40,151 nt of DNA from Solirubrobacter taibaiensis. Its GTDB lineage: Bacteria; Actinomycetota; Thermoleophilia; Solirubrobacterales; Solirubrobacteraceae. Numbering within the stretch: the first letter of the stretch is position 1; every line of letters starts with the position of its first letter. Under the pieces are notes generated by a model. That model worked only from the letters and a program-made list of their open reading frames with translations, had not been told where the DNA came from and searched no databases. This document shows, one piece after another, positions 30,446-39,697 of the stretch. The position numbers were made by a program, and so were the translations under genes. The stretch lies in NCBI GenBank assembly GCA_027587225.1, contig JAPDDQ010000059.1, positions 1-40,151 of the forward strand. Reading direction: 5' to 3'.

Positions 30446-32245
30446 ATGAAGCTTCGGCCGCTGCTGCCCCTGATCGCGATCGCGGTGTTCGGAGGGGTGC
30501 CGGCCGCCGTCGCGGTCACGGCTGACCCGTTCGGGCCGGTGGAGGTCGCCGATCCGATCTACAACCCGGGGACGAACTACAACGGGAACCCGCCGTTCGT
30601 CGGCTCCGACGGGTCGGGGAACGTGCTGCTGGGGACGATCTTCCGAGACGCACGGTCCGACCAACAGCTCGCCGTGCACGAGCGCTGCGGGACGGGACCG
30701 GTGACGTGGCAGCGCACGGTGCTGAGCAACACCGTCGGCGGCGTGGAACCGGTCACGGTCCAGGTCGCGGCCAACGGGACCGCGCTGGCCGTCTGGAGGC
30801 GGCGGACCGGCGGCATCACCACGCACTTCTCGGTCGTGCGGCCGCCCGGTGGGACGTGGGGCGCGCCACAGGCGATCGTCGCCGATCCGGACGTCACCTT
30901 CGTGCGGCTCGCACTGGGGGACAACGGCGACGCGATCGCCGTGTGGTGGGACTCGAGCGTGACCGTCGGCACGCGCGCCGCGGTGCGGCCCGCCGGCGGG
31001 ACATGGGGCGCACAGGAATCGATCACCGGCACGCTGTCCGGCGCGTACGCGGTCGCGATGAGCCCGACCGGCGAGGCCGTGGTCGTCTACAAGGGCCCCA
31101 CTCCGGGCTACGGCTTCTCGCGCTACCGGCCGGTCGGCGGGCCGTGGACGGCGGAGGTCGAGGTGCTGCGCAACACCTTCCAGAACACGATGCGGTCGGT
31201 TCAGGTCGCGTTCGACGGGACCGGGCGCACGGTCGCGCTCGCCGACTTCGATCAGGCCGGGGACACGATGGGGTGGAACTTCGGCACGGCCGGCGCCTGG
31301 GGCGTGACGGACCGGACGTTCGACGACGACGGCGATCTCCCGGACCCGCAGTCCGACACGCGCCTCTTGGAGAGCCTCGTCCGTCATCCGAGCGGCGTGG
31401 TCGCGGCGTGGTCGCGCAAGCCGTTCGACCAGAGCAACACCCGCGAGGTCGTCGTCGCGCGGCTCAACGGCACGACCTGGGACCTGAAGGTGTTCCAGTC
31501 CGCCACCGGTGCCCTGTCGACGCCGCGGCTGGCGGTCAACACGGCGGGCGAGATCCTGGTCGCGACGGACGCCTTCCAAGGCAACGTGAACGAGATCTAC
31601 GCGTCGATCGCCCCGTCGCTCACCGCGGCGTGGCCCGCCCTGGCGCGCGTCTCGCCCCTGGCCAGCGCGACCGAGCAGTACCGCGAACCGTTCGTGACCG
31701 CCGGCGGGCCGGCGTTCGCGATCGGGTGGGGTGTGCACGGCGGGAGCACCGACCCCACGCAGGTGATCTCGACGAAGCCCGCCGGCGCGACGTGCGCAGT
31801 GACGCCGACGCCAACCGCGACCGCGACGGCCACCGCGACCGCAACGGCCACCGCAACGGCGACGGCGACGGCGACCGTGATCGCGACCGCCACGCCCGAT
31901 CCGAACCCGCTTCCGTTGCCCAGCCCGACACCGGCCCCGACAGCGGCGCCCGCCCCGCCGACGCCTTCCGCGATCGCCGACTTCACGACGCTCCCCGCGG
32001 CGTCCAAGTGCGTCCGCGGCGGCAAGCTCACGGTCCGGTTCAAGAAGCCGCCCGCGGGCTTCGCGGCCAAGTCGGTCACCGTCAAGGTCAACGCCAAGAA
32101 GGTCGCGACGCTCAAGGGCAAGGCGCTGCAGAAGCCGCTGTATCTGCGCAAACTGCCCAAGCGCGCGTTCACGGTCACCGTGACCGTGACGCTGACCACC
32201 GGAAAGGGGCTGACCGAGCGGCGGCGCTACACGCCGTGCCGTTAG
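30446..32245 (+). CDS. Large secreted repeat protein with Thr-Ala linker
   Basis: 599 residues. Signal peptide 1-23. Residues ~30-450 are propeller-like repeats (VQVAANGTALAVWRR, LALGDNGDAIAVWWDS, VAMSPTGEAVVVYKG), related in pattern to the protein at 25558-26811. A Thr-Ala/Pro linker (about 455-505, TPTATATATA repeats) leads to a beta-rich C-terminal domain (CVRGGKLTVRFKKPPAGF..KSVTVKVNAKKVATLKG). No enzyme motif is present. The linker and C-domain suggest a cell-wall-displayed protein. The stop shares four bases with the convergent PASTA-protein gene. Confidence 0.85.
   Translation: MKLRPLLPLIAIAVFGGVPAAVAVTADPFGPVEVADPIYNPGTNYNGNPPFVGSDGSGNVLLGTIFRDARSDQQLAVHERCGTGPVTWQRTVLSNTVGGVEPVTVQVAANGTALAVWRRRTGGITTHFSVVRPPGGTWGAPQAIVADPDVTFVRLALGDNGDAIAVWWDSSVTVGTRAAVRPAGGTWGAQESITGTLSGAYAVAMSPTGEAVVVYKGPTPGYGFSRYRPVGGPWTAEVEVLRNTFQNTMRSVQVAFDGTGRTVALADFDQAGDTMGWNFGTAGAWGVTDRTFDDDGDLPDPQSDTRLLESLVRHPSGVVAAWSRKPFDQSNTREVVVARLNGTTWDLKVFQSATGALSTPRLAVNTAGEILVATDAFQGNVNEIYASIAPSLTAAWPALARVSPLASATEQYREPFVTAGGPAFAIGWGVHGGSTDPTQVISTKPAGATCAVTPTPTATATATATATATATATATATVIATATPDPNPLPLPSPTPAPTAAPAPPTPSAIADFTTLPAASKCVRGGKLTVRFKKPPAGFAAKSVTVKVNAKKVATLKGKALQKPLYLRKLPKRAFTVTVTVTLTTGKGLTERRRYTPCR
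31802..31897 (+). repeat. Thr-Ala codon repeat
   Basis: About 30 alternating ACN-GCN codons (with one Val-Ile break) encode the Thr-Ala linker. Codon use varies (ACC/ACG, GCG/GCC/GCA), so this is a protein-level repeat with limited DNA identity. Confidence 0.85.
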
Positions 32246-34620
32246 CCCCAGGCGGGGTTGACGCCGCGGGGCAGCGTCCGCACACGTGGCTGGGAACGCC
32301 GCGTGTCGAGGAGGACGATCGGTCCGTCGTCCGTGGCGTCGTCACCGCGCCGCAGGGCGACGTGGCGGCCGGCCGCGGCGAGTTCGTGTCCCGTCAGCGC
32401 GGGGAAGTCCTTCGCCGCGCTGAAGCGTCCGTTGGCGGCACGGGTGAGCAGCCGCAGGTGCGCCTCGCCGCCGCGGTGGTCGGCCACCAACACGGCGACG
32501 CGATCGTCGTCGATCCACACCGCCGAGCGGATGCCGGCCGCGCGGTAGACCGCCTTCGGCGTCTTCCACTGCGACGCATCGCCGCCGCGCGCGGTGTAGC
32601 TGAGCAGCGCGTCGGCGTCGCCGTCGAGCACGAGCACCGAGCGCCCGTCCGGCGCCCACGCGGGCCGGCCGACCGCTGACTTGGCGGGCGCGCACGTCGG
32701 CGCCTGCGGGTCCTGGGGATCGAGGACGCACAGCCGGTCGCCGGAGATCGCGGCCAACAGGCCGCGCACGGGTGAGTAGGCGGGATGGTGGAACGTGCCC
32801 TCGGCGATCGGGGTGACGGTCTTGCCATCGTCGGACACCGTGACCAGGCGTCGGGAGTCGTCGGCGACCTGGACCGCGGCGAAGCCGTCGTCGATCCGGG
32901 TCGGCGCCTCGAGGAAGTGCTTGGCCGACGTCAGGCGGGTGGCCCGCTTGTCGTCGCCCGTCAGGCGGTAGAGCTGGCCGCTCGTGGCGCCCGCGAAGAC
33001 GAGGCTCGCGGGAAGCTTGGCGGTGGCCTTGGACACGCGCGCGGACGGGGAGGCCGTCGGGGTGGGGGTGGCAGCGGCGTCATCGCCGTCCGCCGCGGGT
33101 GCGGCGTCGGTGGGGATGGCCGGCGCGGTGCCCGTGGCGCCGGATGTCATGGCGGCGGCGCCAGTGGCGCCGGTTGACGTGGCGGCGGAGGAGCCGGCGT
33201 CGCCGGGCACCGTAGGCCCGGCGGTTGCCGCGGCGGCGCCGACGGTGCCGGCGACACCTGCTGCGCCGGCCGCGAGCGCCGCGGCGCCGGCGGTCGACGC
33301 GCGGTTCTCGACGGCGAGCGTGACCGGCTTGCCCACCTCATGCGGCGCGCCCGGTGCCGGGTCCTGGCGGATCACGACCCAGTCGTCGCCGGCGGCGGAA
33401 GGCTGCGGATCATGCGCGAAGCGCGCGGTCTTGAGCTTCGCGGCCGCGGCGGCGAGCGAGAGCCCGTGCACCGGCGGGACGGTGGCCGTCTGCGCCGCCT
33501 TGGCCACGGTGATGTTCACGGGTTCGCCCTTGACGATGTCGTCGCCGGCGGCTGGTGCTTGGTCGAGGATCGTGTTCACCAGGACGCCCGCGGGGGCCGT
33601 GGCGTAGGTCGTCTGCCCGAGCTTGAGGCCCTTCTTCTCCAGCACGACGCGCGCCTCGGCGACGGTATCGCCCTTGAGCTTGGGCACCTCGGGGTCGCGG
33701 CGCAGCAGCAGGATCGCGGCCACGAACGCCGCGAGCAGCGCGATCGCCGTCGGCAGCCACCAGGGCAGCCACGGCTTCTGCCGGAACGCCACGCGCTGCG
33801 GAGCGGACTCGACGCCGTCGACGCGATGCACGATGTCGACGCGATGGTCGATCGGCTGCTTGAACCACAGCGGCCGCGGCGCGGCGACGAGCACGAGGGC
33901 CGTCGCGGTCGCGCCGATCGGCACGGTCACGTGCGCGGGAGCGACGCTCACCGGGCAGCGCGCCTCGGTGTCGCGGGCGATGACGAAGATCGCGGCGGGC
34001 GCGTTGCCGTGGTTGGCGACGGCCACCTCGAAGCGGCCGTGGCGGCGTCCGTGGCGGCGCTCGGGCCCGACGCCCATCACGGTGTGCGTGAACGGGCGCA
34101 CCGTCAGCGTGGCGGGTACCGCAGCCACATCCTCGACCAGCGACCGCGAGCGCACGACCACGGTCACCGGCCACACGCCGGCCACCGAACCGGAAGTGCG
34201 CGGCGGGTGCAGGTGCACCTGCAGCTCCTGCTCGTAGTCGCCCGAGGAGCCCCACGGGTTCAGGAAGACCGTCGGCGACGTGATCGTCCACCAGCTGTCC
34301 GGCAGCCCTTCGACGCGCACGTCGTAGGTGTCCACGATCTCGCCCTGGTTGCGCACGGTCGCGATCACCGTGACGGCCTCGCCGGGGAGCACGGACACCG
34401 ACACGTCCGCGCCGGCGTCGTCGGCTTCGCGCGCGGGATCGCGCAGCGTCAGCAGGGTGGAGACGCGCGGGGCGGCAGGGGCCGGCGCGCGGTACTCGGC
34501 AGCCCCTTCCGTGGCCTCAGAGGTCGTGAGCTCCCACCCGAGGTATTCACCGCACGAACAGAAGTCGCTGTTGATCGCGACTGTCGCGCACTTCGGGCAC
34601 TCGAGCTCGGTCACCGCCAT
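32242..34620 (-). CDS. Zinc ribbon-TM-PASTA-propeller protein
   Basis: 792 residues. N-terminal zinc-ribbon-like C-x2-C-x9-C-x-C (Cys8, 11, 21, 23). Residues ~75-275 hold two Ig/CARDB-like beta domains (VSVSVLPGEAVTVIATVRNQGEIVDTYDV; GRFEVAVANHGNAP). A single membrane segment (287-306) is followed by two PASTA domains (~310-373 and 378-439), an Ala/Thr linker (~440-530) and a C-terminal propeller-like domain (~545-792, SPVRGLLAAISGD, WAPDGRSVLVLDGDAD). The order is unusual: PASTA is normally at the outer end of Ser/Thr kinases. There is no kinase domain. ATG at 34618-34620; a TTG 13 codons upstream is possible. Confidence 0.85.
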   Translation of the reverse strand: MAVTELECPKCATVAINSDFCSCGEYLGWELTTSEATEGAAEYRAPAPAAPRVSTLLTLRDPAREADDAGADVSVSVLPGEAVTVIATVRNQGEIVDTYDVRVEGLPDSWWTITSPTVFLNPWGSSGDYEQELQVHLHPPRTSGSVAGVWPVTVVVRSRSLVEDVAAVPATLTVRPFTHTVMGVGPERRHGRRHGRFEVAVANHGNAPAAIFVIARDTEARCPVSVAPAHVTVPIGATATALVLVAAPRPLWFKQPIDHRVDIVHRVDGVESAPQRVAFRQKPWLPWWLPTAIALLAAFVAAILLLRRDPEVPKLKGDTVAEARVVLEKKGLKLGQTTYATAPAGVLVNTILDQAPAAGDDIVKGEPVNITVAKAAQTATVPPVHGLSLAAAAAKLKTARFAHDPQPSAAGDDWVVIRQDPAPGAPHEVGKPVTLAVENRASTAGAAALAAGAAGVAGTVGAAAATAGPTVPGDAGSSAATSTGATGAAAMTSGATGTAPAIPTDAAPAADGDDAAATPTPTASPSARVSKATAKLPASLVFAGATSGQLYRLTGDDKRATRLTSAKHFLEAPTRIDDGFAAVQVADDSRRLVTVSDDGKTVTPIAEGTFHHPAYSPVRGLLAAISGDRLCVLDPQDPQAPTCAPAKSAVGRPAWAPDGRSVLVLDGDADALLSYTARGGDASQWKTPKAVYRAAGIRSAVWIDDDRVAVLVADHRGGEAHLRLLTRAANGRFSAAKDFPALTGHELAAAGRHVALRRGDDATDDGPIVLLDTRRSQPRVRTLPRGVNPAWG

Positions 34621-34659
34621 GACCCGGTCATCGGCGCAAGTCAGCGGCACCTGAAGCAA

Positions 34660-37347
34660 TCAGTGCGAGTACGCGAGGTCCCGGTCCGGGAGTGCGTCGC
34701 GGAGTGCGCGCCGGGAGCTGATCCCGAGTTTGGTGAACACCTTCTTCAGATGCCATTCGACCGTCCGCGGGCTGAGGAAGAGCTCGGCGCCGATCTGCGG
34801 ATTGGTGCGGCCGTCGCGGGCGAGCTGGGCGATCTGCGCCTCCTGCGGCGTGAGCTCGTCGCGCGTGTCGTCGCGGCGCTTGCGGACCTTCTCCCCGGTG
34901 GCGAGGAGCTCGTGGCGGGCGCGCTCGGCGAACCCGTCGGCGCCGATCGCGATCAGCATCTCGCGGGCGACCCGCAACTGCTCGCGGGCGTCGACGCGGC
35001 GGCCTTCTCGCCGCAGCCACTCGCCGTACAGCAGGCGCGAGCGGGCGAGCTCGCCGCGCAGCCGCGTCCGCTCGAGCCGGTCGAGCGATTCGCGGTAGTG
35101 GCGCTCGGCCTCGTCCCCGGCGCTCGCGAACGCGCGCACTCGCGCTCGCATGCCGAGCAGCCAGTCGGTCGGCGTCGCCGCGTCCTCCAGCGCCTCGCGC
35201 GCCGCCCCCAGCAGGGCCGCGTCACCCGTGCGCGAGGCCGCTTCCGCCAGGTCGGGAGCGATGAGGAGCCGGTACGTGAGCTGGTCGCGCGCGAACGCCC
35301 GCTGCGCCGCGTCGCGGGCCAGGTCGTAGCGCCCGAGTCCGTTCCAGAGCACGGCCGCGGCGTGGTCGGCGATGTTGGCCACGCGGCCCCGTCCGCTCGC
35401 CGCCGCGATCACCTCCGTCGCCGGCCCTTCCCGCCCGCGCCAGGCGGCGAGCCCCATCGCGGTGTAGCCGATCGGCGGGCGGCGCGTCGCCGTGGCGAGC
35501 CGTCGTTCCTCGTCCAGCGCCGCTTCGGCCGCGGCCAGCTCGCCGCGCAGGATGTGCGTGCGGGCGACGAAGTTCAGCGCGAACTGCAGCTGCACCAGCG
35601 CCCCGTGCTCACGCGCGACCTGGACCTGGCGGGAAGCGAGCGTGTGGGCGGCGTCGGCGTCGGCCAGCTCCAGCGCGACCGTCCCGGCGCCGCGGAGCCC
35701 TGTGAGCCAGAGCCATTCGCCCAGCCGGCCGGGCGTCGGCTCCAGCGCCAGCACCGCGTCCAAGGCGGTGCGCAGCCCCGGCGCGCCCGCCGCCGCGCCT
35801 TCGGTGAGCCGGACGGCCAACCCGTCGAGCAGCCGGGCCTGCGGGTCGGTGCCGGGCGGCAGACGTCGCGCCTGTTCGGCCGCCGCGCGGATCGCGTCGG
35901 GATCGTCGGCCCAGATGGCCGCGCTCAGCGCCTCGAGGTAGATCATGCGGTTCGTGGAACGCCGCGCGCTGCTGAGCAGCACCTGGGCCGCCTCACCGAA
36001 CCGCCGCTGGTCGAAGGCGACCTGCCCGCGCAGGTGCTCGACCTCAGGCGCGTCCGCGCCGGTGGTCTCGACGGCGACGAGCCGGCCCAGCGCTTCCTCG
36101 AGCTGCCCGGCGTCGTACAGGGCGCGCGCCGCCACCAGCAGCCGGTGCACGCGCCGAGCGGGGTCGGGCGTGATCGTCGCCGCGCGGTCCAGGAACGCGG
36201 CGGTGGCGGCGAGTCCTCCGCGCGCCTGGGCGCGCTCCGCCGAGCGTTCGAGCTCCCGGGCCACGTCCTCGTCGAGACCGATCACCGCCCGCGCGCGATG
36301 CCAGGCGTGGCGGTCGGGGTCCAGCGTCGGGTCAGTGGCCTCGGCGAGCGCGGCGTGCAGCGCGTGCCGCTGCGCAACCGGGGCCGAGTCGTACGCGGCC
36401 GAGCGCACCAGCGGATGCCGGAACCGCACCTGCGCGTCGATCTCCAGCAAGCCCGCCTCCGCGGCGAGCTGGGCCGCCTGCCGGTCGATGCCGAGCTGCT
36501 CGGCCGCCCGCCACAGCAGCAACGGGTCGCCGACCGGGTCGGCGGCCGCGAGCTGCAGCAGCAGGCGCGTGGCGTCGGGGAGGGCGGCGATCCGCCGTCG
36601 GAACCCGTCTTCGACGCCGCTTGTGAGCGCGGTGGTGCCGAGCCCTCCGGCGAGCTCGGTCGGGCCTATCTCGCGCGGCAGCTCGAGCATCGCGAGCGGG
36701 TTGCCACGCGTCTCGGCCAGGATCCGCGCGCGGACGCGCTCGTCGATCCGCCCGGGGATCACCGTCGCCAGCAGCGCGCGAGCGTCCTCCTCGCCGAGTC
36801 CGTTGAGCCACAGCTCCGAGAGGTCGGTCAAGTAGCGCTGCGGGCTCGGCTCACGGACGGAGAACACGAGCGCGATCGGCTCGGCGAGGAGCCGCCGGGC
36901 GACGAACCCGAGCACGTTGGCGGACGCGTCGTCGAGCCACGGCAGGTCGTCGACGATGCACAGCAGCGGCTGCTCCTCGGCGGTGGCGGAGAGCAGGCTG
37001 AGGACGGCGAGCCCGACCAGGAACCGGTCCGGGGGGTCACCCGCGGCCAGCCCGAGCGCGACCTCCAGCGCGACCCGTTGCGGTGTGGGCAACTCGGCGA
37101 GCCGACCGATCAGCGGCGTGCACAGCTGGTGCAGCCCGGCGTAGGCCAGCTCCAGCTCGGCCTCGACACCCGTGACGCGCGCCACCCGGAAGCCCGGCGC
37201 GTGGTCCGCCACCCAGCGCAGGAACGCCGTCTTGCCGACGCCCGCCTCGCCGCGCAGGACGAGCACGGCGCTCTCACCCTGGCGGGCGCGGTCCAGCCAC
37301 TGCTCGAGTTGCGCGCGCTCACCGGTGCGGCCGTGGAACTCGGTCAT
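34660..37347 (-). CDS. Large AAA-LuxR (LAL/MalT-type) transcriptional regulator
   Basis: 895 residues. Walker A GEAGVGKT at 33-40, Walker B LLCIVDDLPWLDD near 137; then a long helical/TPR-like middle (residues ~250-820), and a C-terminal LuxR HTH (LTPQEAQIAQLARDGRTNPQIGAELFLSPRTVEWHLKKVFTKLG, quoted in part). LAL proteins activate transcription on binding an inducer and ATP. The ATG at 37345-37347 fits the AAA start. It is divergent from a VOC protein, which is a candidate target. The ligand is unknown. Confidence 0.95.
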   Translation of the reverse strand: MTEFHGRTGERAQLEQWLDRARQGESAVLVLRGEAGVGKTAFLRWVADHAPGFRVARVTGVEAELELAYAGLHQLCTPLIGRLAELPTPQRVALEVALGLAAGDPPDRFLVGLAVLSLLSATAEEQPLLCIVDDLPWLDDASANVLGFVARRLLAEPIALVFSVREPSPQRYLTDLSELWLNGLGEEDARALLATVIPGRIDERVRARILAETRGNPLAMLELPREIGPTELAGGLGTTALTSGVEDGFRRRIAALPDATRLLLQLAAADPVGDPLLLWRAAEQLGIDRQAAQLAAEAGLLEIDAQVRFRHPLVRSAAYDSAPVAQRHALHAALAEATDPTLDPDRHAWHRARAVIGLDEDVARELERSAERAQARGGLAATAAFLDRAATITPDPARRVHRLLVAARALYDAGQLEEALGRLVAVETTGADAPEVEHLRGQVAFDQRRFGEAAQVLLSSARRSTNRMIYLEALSAAIWADDPDAIRAAAEQARRLPPGTDPQARLLDGLAVRLTEGAAAGAPGLRTALDAVLALEPTPGRLGEWLWLTGLRGAGTVALELADADAAHTLASRQVQVAREHGALVQLQFALNFVARTHILRGELAAAEAALDEERRLATATRRPPIGYTAMGLAAWRGREGPATEVIAAASGRGRVANIADHAAAVLWNGLGRYDLARDAAQRAFARDQLTYRLLIAPDLAEAASRTGDAALLGAAREALEDAATPTDWLLGMRARVRAFASAGDEAERHYRESLDRLERTRLRGELARSRLLYGEWLRREGRRVDAREQLRVAREMLIAIGADGFAERARHELLATGEKVRKRRDDTRDELTPQEAQIAQLARDGRTNPQIGAELFLSPRTVEWHLKKVFTKLGISSRRALRDALPDRDLAYSH

Positions 37348-37402
37348 GACGCCGGAAGCCTAAACGCGATGAGTTCTCCGGCCCGTGCCCGTCTCAAAGG
37401 GC

Positions 37403-37747
37403 ATGATCACTGCGCTCTACGCGGGCATGCCCGTGTCCGACCTCGACGCGAGCCGCGACTGGTACACGCGCTTCTTCGGCTGCGAGCCGACGCTGCGCGT
37501 CGGCGACGAGATCCTGTGGGACATCGGGGCCAACGCCTGCCTGTTCATCGAACCGAACGCCGCGCAGGCCGGCGCGGGCCGGATGACGCTCGGCGCCACC
37601 GGCCTGGACGAGCTGCTCGAGCGGTTCGCGGCCGCCGGCATCGAGCACGAGCCGGTCGAGACGTACGAGAACGGGGTGCGGCACGTGAAGGTGCCGGACC
37701 CGGACGGCAACGCGCTCGCGCTGGCGGAGTCGCCTGAGGGCGGGTAG
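37403..37747 (+). CDS. VOC (glyoxalase-like) family protein
   Basis: 114 residues, one glyoxalase/bleomycin-resistance fold: MPVSDLDASRDWYTRFFG, VGDEILWDIG and a C-terminal VKVPDPDGNALALAES with a possible metal Glu. Family members are lyases, dioxygenases or binding proteins; the metal ligands are only partly clear here. The ATG at 37403 is chosen; a GTG at 37385 would add six residues. It diverges from the LuxR gene, 55 nt away. Confidence 0.85.
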   Translation: MITALYAGMPVSDLDASRDWYTRFFGCEPTLRVGDEILWDIGANACLFIEPNAAQAGAGRMTLGATGLDELLERFAAAGIEHEPVETYENGVRHVKVPDPDGNALALAESPEGG

Positions 37748-37831
37748 CCGTACTCGCCCGGAGGCGAAGTGCCACCCGCGACTCCGGCTTCCCGGATGGA
37801 TTCGGCCAGGCGCGGCCGGGAGCATCGCTGC

Positions 37832-38848
37832 ATGAGCTTGCGCATCTGCATCGCGGCCCTCGTCGGCTTGGCGACGGGCCTCTCGGCCGCGCCCGCGGGC
37901 GCCGTCGTCGGCGGCGAGAAGATCACGCCCGAGGCCGTGCCGTGGTTCGCGCAGGTCGGGAACTGTGGCGGCACCCTGGTCACACCGGACCGCCTCCTGA
38001 CCGCCGCGCACTGCGTCGGCGGCATGAGCCCGTCGCAGGTCGGCAAGACGGTGGTCGGCGGGCAGCTGCGCACGATCACGCACGTCGCGCTGCACCCCGG
38101 CTATCACCGGCGCAACGGCGAGAACTACCTCGACGACGTCGCGATCGTGGCGCTCGACCAACCCGTCGCGGGGGTCGCGCCGGTGACGCTGGGCGAGTCG
38201 GGCGCGCCCGCCCGGATCGTCGGCCTCGGGCGCCCGTTCGCGCCCGGCACCGGGCACAGCGAGGCCGAGATGTACAACGGCGGCGGGCTCAAGCAAGCGA
38301 CGCTGCGCCAGCTCTCGGACCGCGAGTGCGCGACCGCCTTCGCGCACAACCGCCCCGGGACGGGGGAACGGTTCAACGCCGCCCGCATGCGCTGTGCCGC
38401 GGACGTCGACGGCCGCGAGCCGCTGAGCTCAGGGTGCTTCGGCGACAGCGGCGGACCGCTGGTCGTCGGGCTCGACAGCGCGCCGGTGCAGGTCGGCGTG
38501 GTCAGCTGGGGCGGGGACAAGTGCGGCGCCGATCACTCCCCGAGCGTGTTCGCCGACGCAGGCCGCTACCGCGACTTCATCCTCGACCCTGACCCGGTGT
38601 GGGCACCGACGCGCTCCGTGTCCGTGAGGGTCACCGGCACGCGCTCGCTCAAGTGCTCGGCTGCAGGGCGCGAGCCCGGCACGACGCTCACCTACACCTG
38701 GAAGCGCCGCTCGCACCGGGGCGGGATGCAGGTCATCGGCACGGGCCGCACGCACCGGCCGACGAGCAGCGGGCGGTTCTTCTGCTTCGTGACGGCGTCG
38801 AACGCCGGCGGGGAGCTCCTCGCCGGCGTCGACGAAGTGCTGCGCTAG
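37832..38848 (+). CDS. Secreted chymotrypsin-family serine protease (S1)
   Basis: 338 residues. Signal peptide 1-24, then VVGG directly, the typical mature N-terminus of S1 proteases. Triad: His60 (TAAHC), Asp102 (LDDVAIV), Ser206 (GCFGDSGGP). The specificity position six before the Ser is Ser200, not Asp, so trypsin-like cleavage is unlikely. Paired cysteines (NCGG/AHC; GC/KCG) fit the fold. The last ~80 residues (SVSVRVTGTRSLKCSAAG..FFCFVTASNAGG) form an Ig-like domain with two cysteines. The stop overlaps the cyclase stop. Confidence 0.95.
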   Translation: MSLRICIAALVGLATGLSAAPAGAVVGGEKITPEAVPWFAQVGNCGGTLVTPDRLLTAAHCVGGMSPSQVGKTVVGGQLRTITHVALHPGYHRRNGENYLDDVAIVALDQPVAGVAPVTLGESGAPARIVGLGRPFAPGTGHSEAEMYNGGGLKQATLRQLSDRECATAFAHNRPGTGERFNAARMRCAADVDGREPLSSGCFGDSGGPLVVGLDSAPVQVGVVSWGGDKCGADHSPSVFADAGRYRDFILDPDPVWAPTRSVSVRVTGTRSLKCSAAGREPGTTLTYTWKRRSHRGGMQVIGTGRTHRPTSSGRFFCFVTASNAGGELLAGVDEVLR

Positions 38849-39663
38849 TAGGTGGCGAGGACGCGCGCCGGGCCGCCGGAGCCCTGCTGCCACGGGATCA
38901 CGCCGACGGTGGCGGTCGCGCCGGTGGCCGGGATCTTGTCCAGGTTCTTCATGCACTCGACGCCGTACTTGTCCGCCCCGAGCCACTTGACGTGGGCGGC
39001 GAACGTCGTCGACGGGCCGTTGTCGAGGCTGAGCGTGTCGACGCCGATGGCGGCCGCGCGCCGGCCCTTGATCAGCTCGTCGACGGCGTCGGCGCTGAAG
39101 CCGGGGAAGTGGAAGACGCCCGCCGCGTCCTTGCCCGTGAACGCCGGTGTGCCGAGCTTGCTCGCCCAGCCCGAGTACATGGCGACGAGCGCGCCGGCGG
39201 GGATCTTGCCGTGCTTGCGCTCCCATTTCTTCAGGTCGTCCGGCGTGACTTCGGCGTCCGCGTTCTTGCGCGCCTTGGCGGCGATGTCGACCACCACGAT
39301 CGGGACGACCAGTTCGGCAGGCTTGAGCTGCGTGACGAACCGGCCGCCTTCGATGAAGTGCCCGGGCGCGTCCATGTGCGTGCTGGTGTGCTCGCCGAAC
39401 GTCCACTCCTGCGCGTGGTAGCCGTCCGGGTTGTAGGTGGCGATCGTGCGGCGCGTGGCCTGCGGCGGCGTGTAGACCGGGAAGTCGGTCGTGAACTCGT
39501 GCGTGAGGTCGACGACCCGGCCGCGGTGCTTGGGCTTCTGCGCGAGCGCCTCACCGGGCAGCATCGCGGCCAAGGCCGCCGCGCCGCCTCCGGCCAAGAG
39601 CCCGCGACGGCTGACCGACGCCCCGTTCTCGCGCACCGTTTCCATCGTTCCCGGCAAGCACAT
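38845..39663 (-). CDS. Tat-exported cyclase-family hydrolase (kynurenine formamidase-like)
   Basis: 272 residues. A Tat-like signal (SVSRRGLLAGG, 17-27) and a hydrophobic stretch precede the cyclase domain, whose metal motif HTSTHMDAPGHF is at 92-103. The domain is shared with kynurenine formamidases and other metal-dependent hydrolases; the substrate here is unknown. The start at 39661-39663 has AGGAGG 6 nt upstream. A LuxR gene 34 nt upstream on the same strand may be cotranscribed. The stop shares four bases with the protease gene. Confidence 0.9.
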   Translation of the reverse strand: MCLPGTMETVRENGASVSRRGLLAGGGAAALAAMLPGEALAQKPKHRGRVVDLTHEFTTDFPVYTPPQATRRTIATYNPDGYHAQEWTFGEHTSTHMDAPGHFIEGGRFVTQLKPAELVVPIVVVDIAAKARKNADAEVTPDDLKKWERKHGKIPAGALVAMYSGWASKLGTPAFTGKDAAGVFHFPGFSADAVDELIKGRRAAAIGVDTLSLDNGPSTTFAAHVKWLGADKYGVECMKNLDKIPATGATATVGVIPWQQGSGGPARVLATY

Positions 39664-39697
39664 GAGGCCCTCCTGAATGACTGGTGAGCGCGGAAAC

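Noticed and set aside
31802..31897. CRISPR or tandem DNA repeat
   Set aside because: The repeat is a run of Thr-Ala codons inside a gene, with no spacers and mixed codons.
33340..37737. A 1465-residue open frame on the plus strand
   Set aside because: It lies antisense to the PASTA-type and LuxR genes, whose proteins have clear domains. Long antisense frames are expected at this GC content; its translation is Arg/Gly-rich with no domain pattern.
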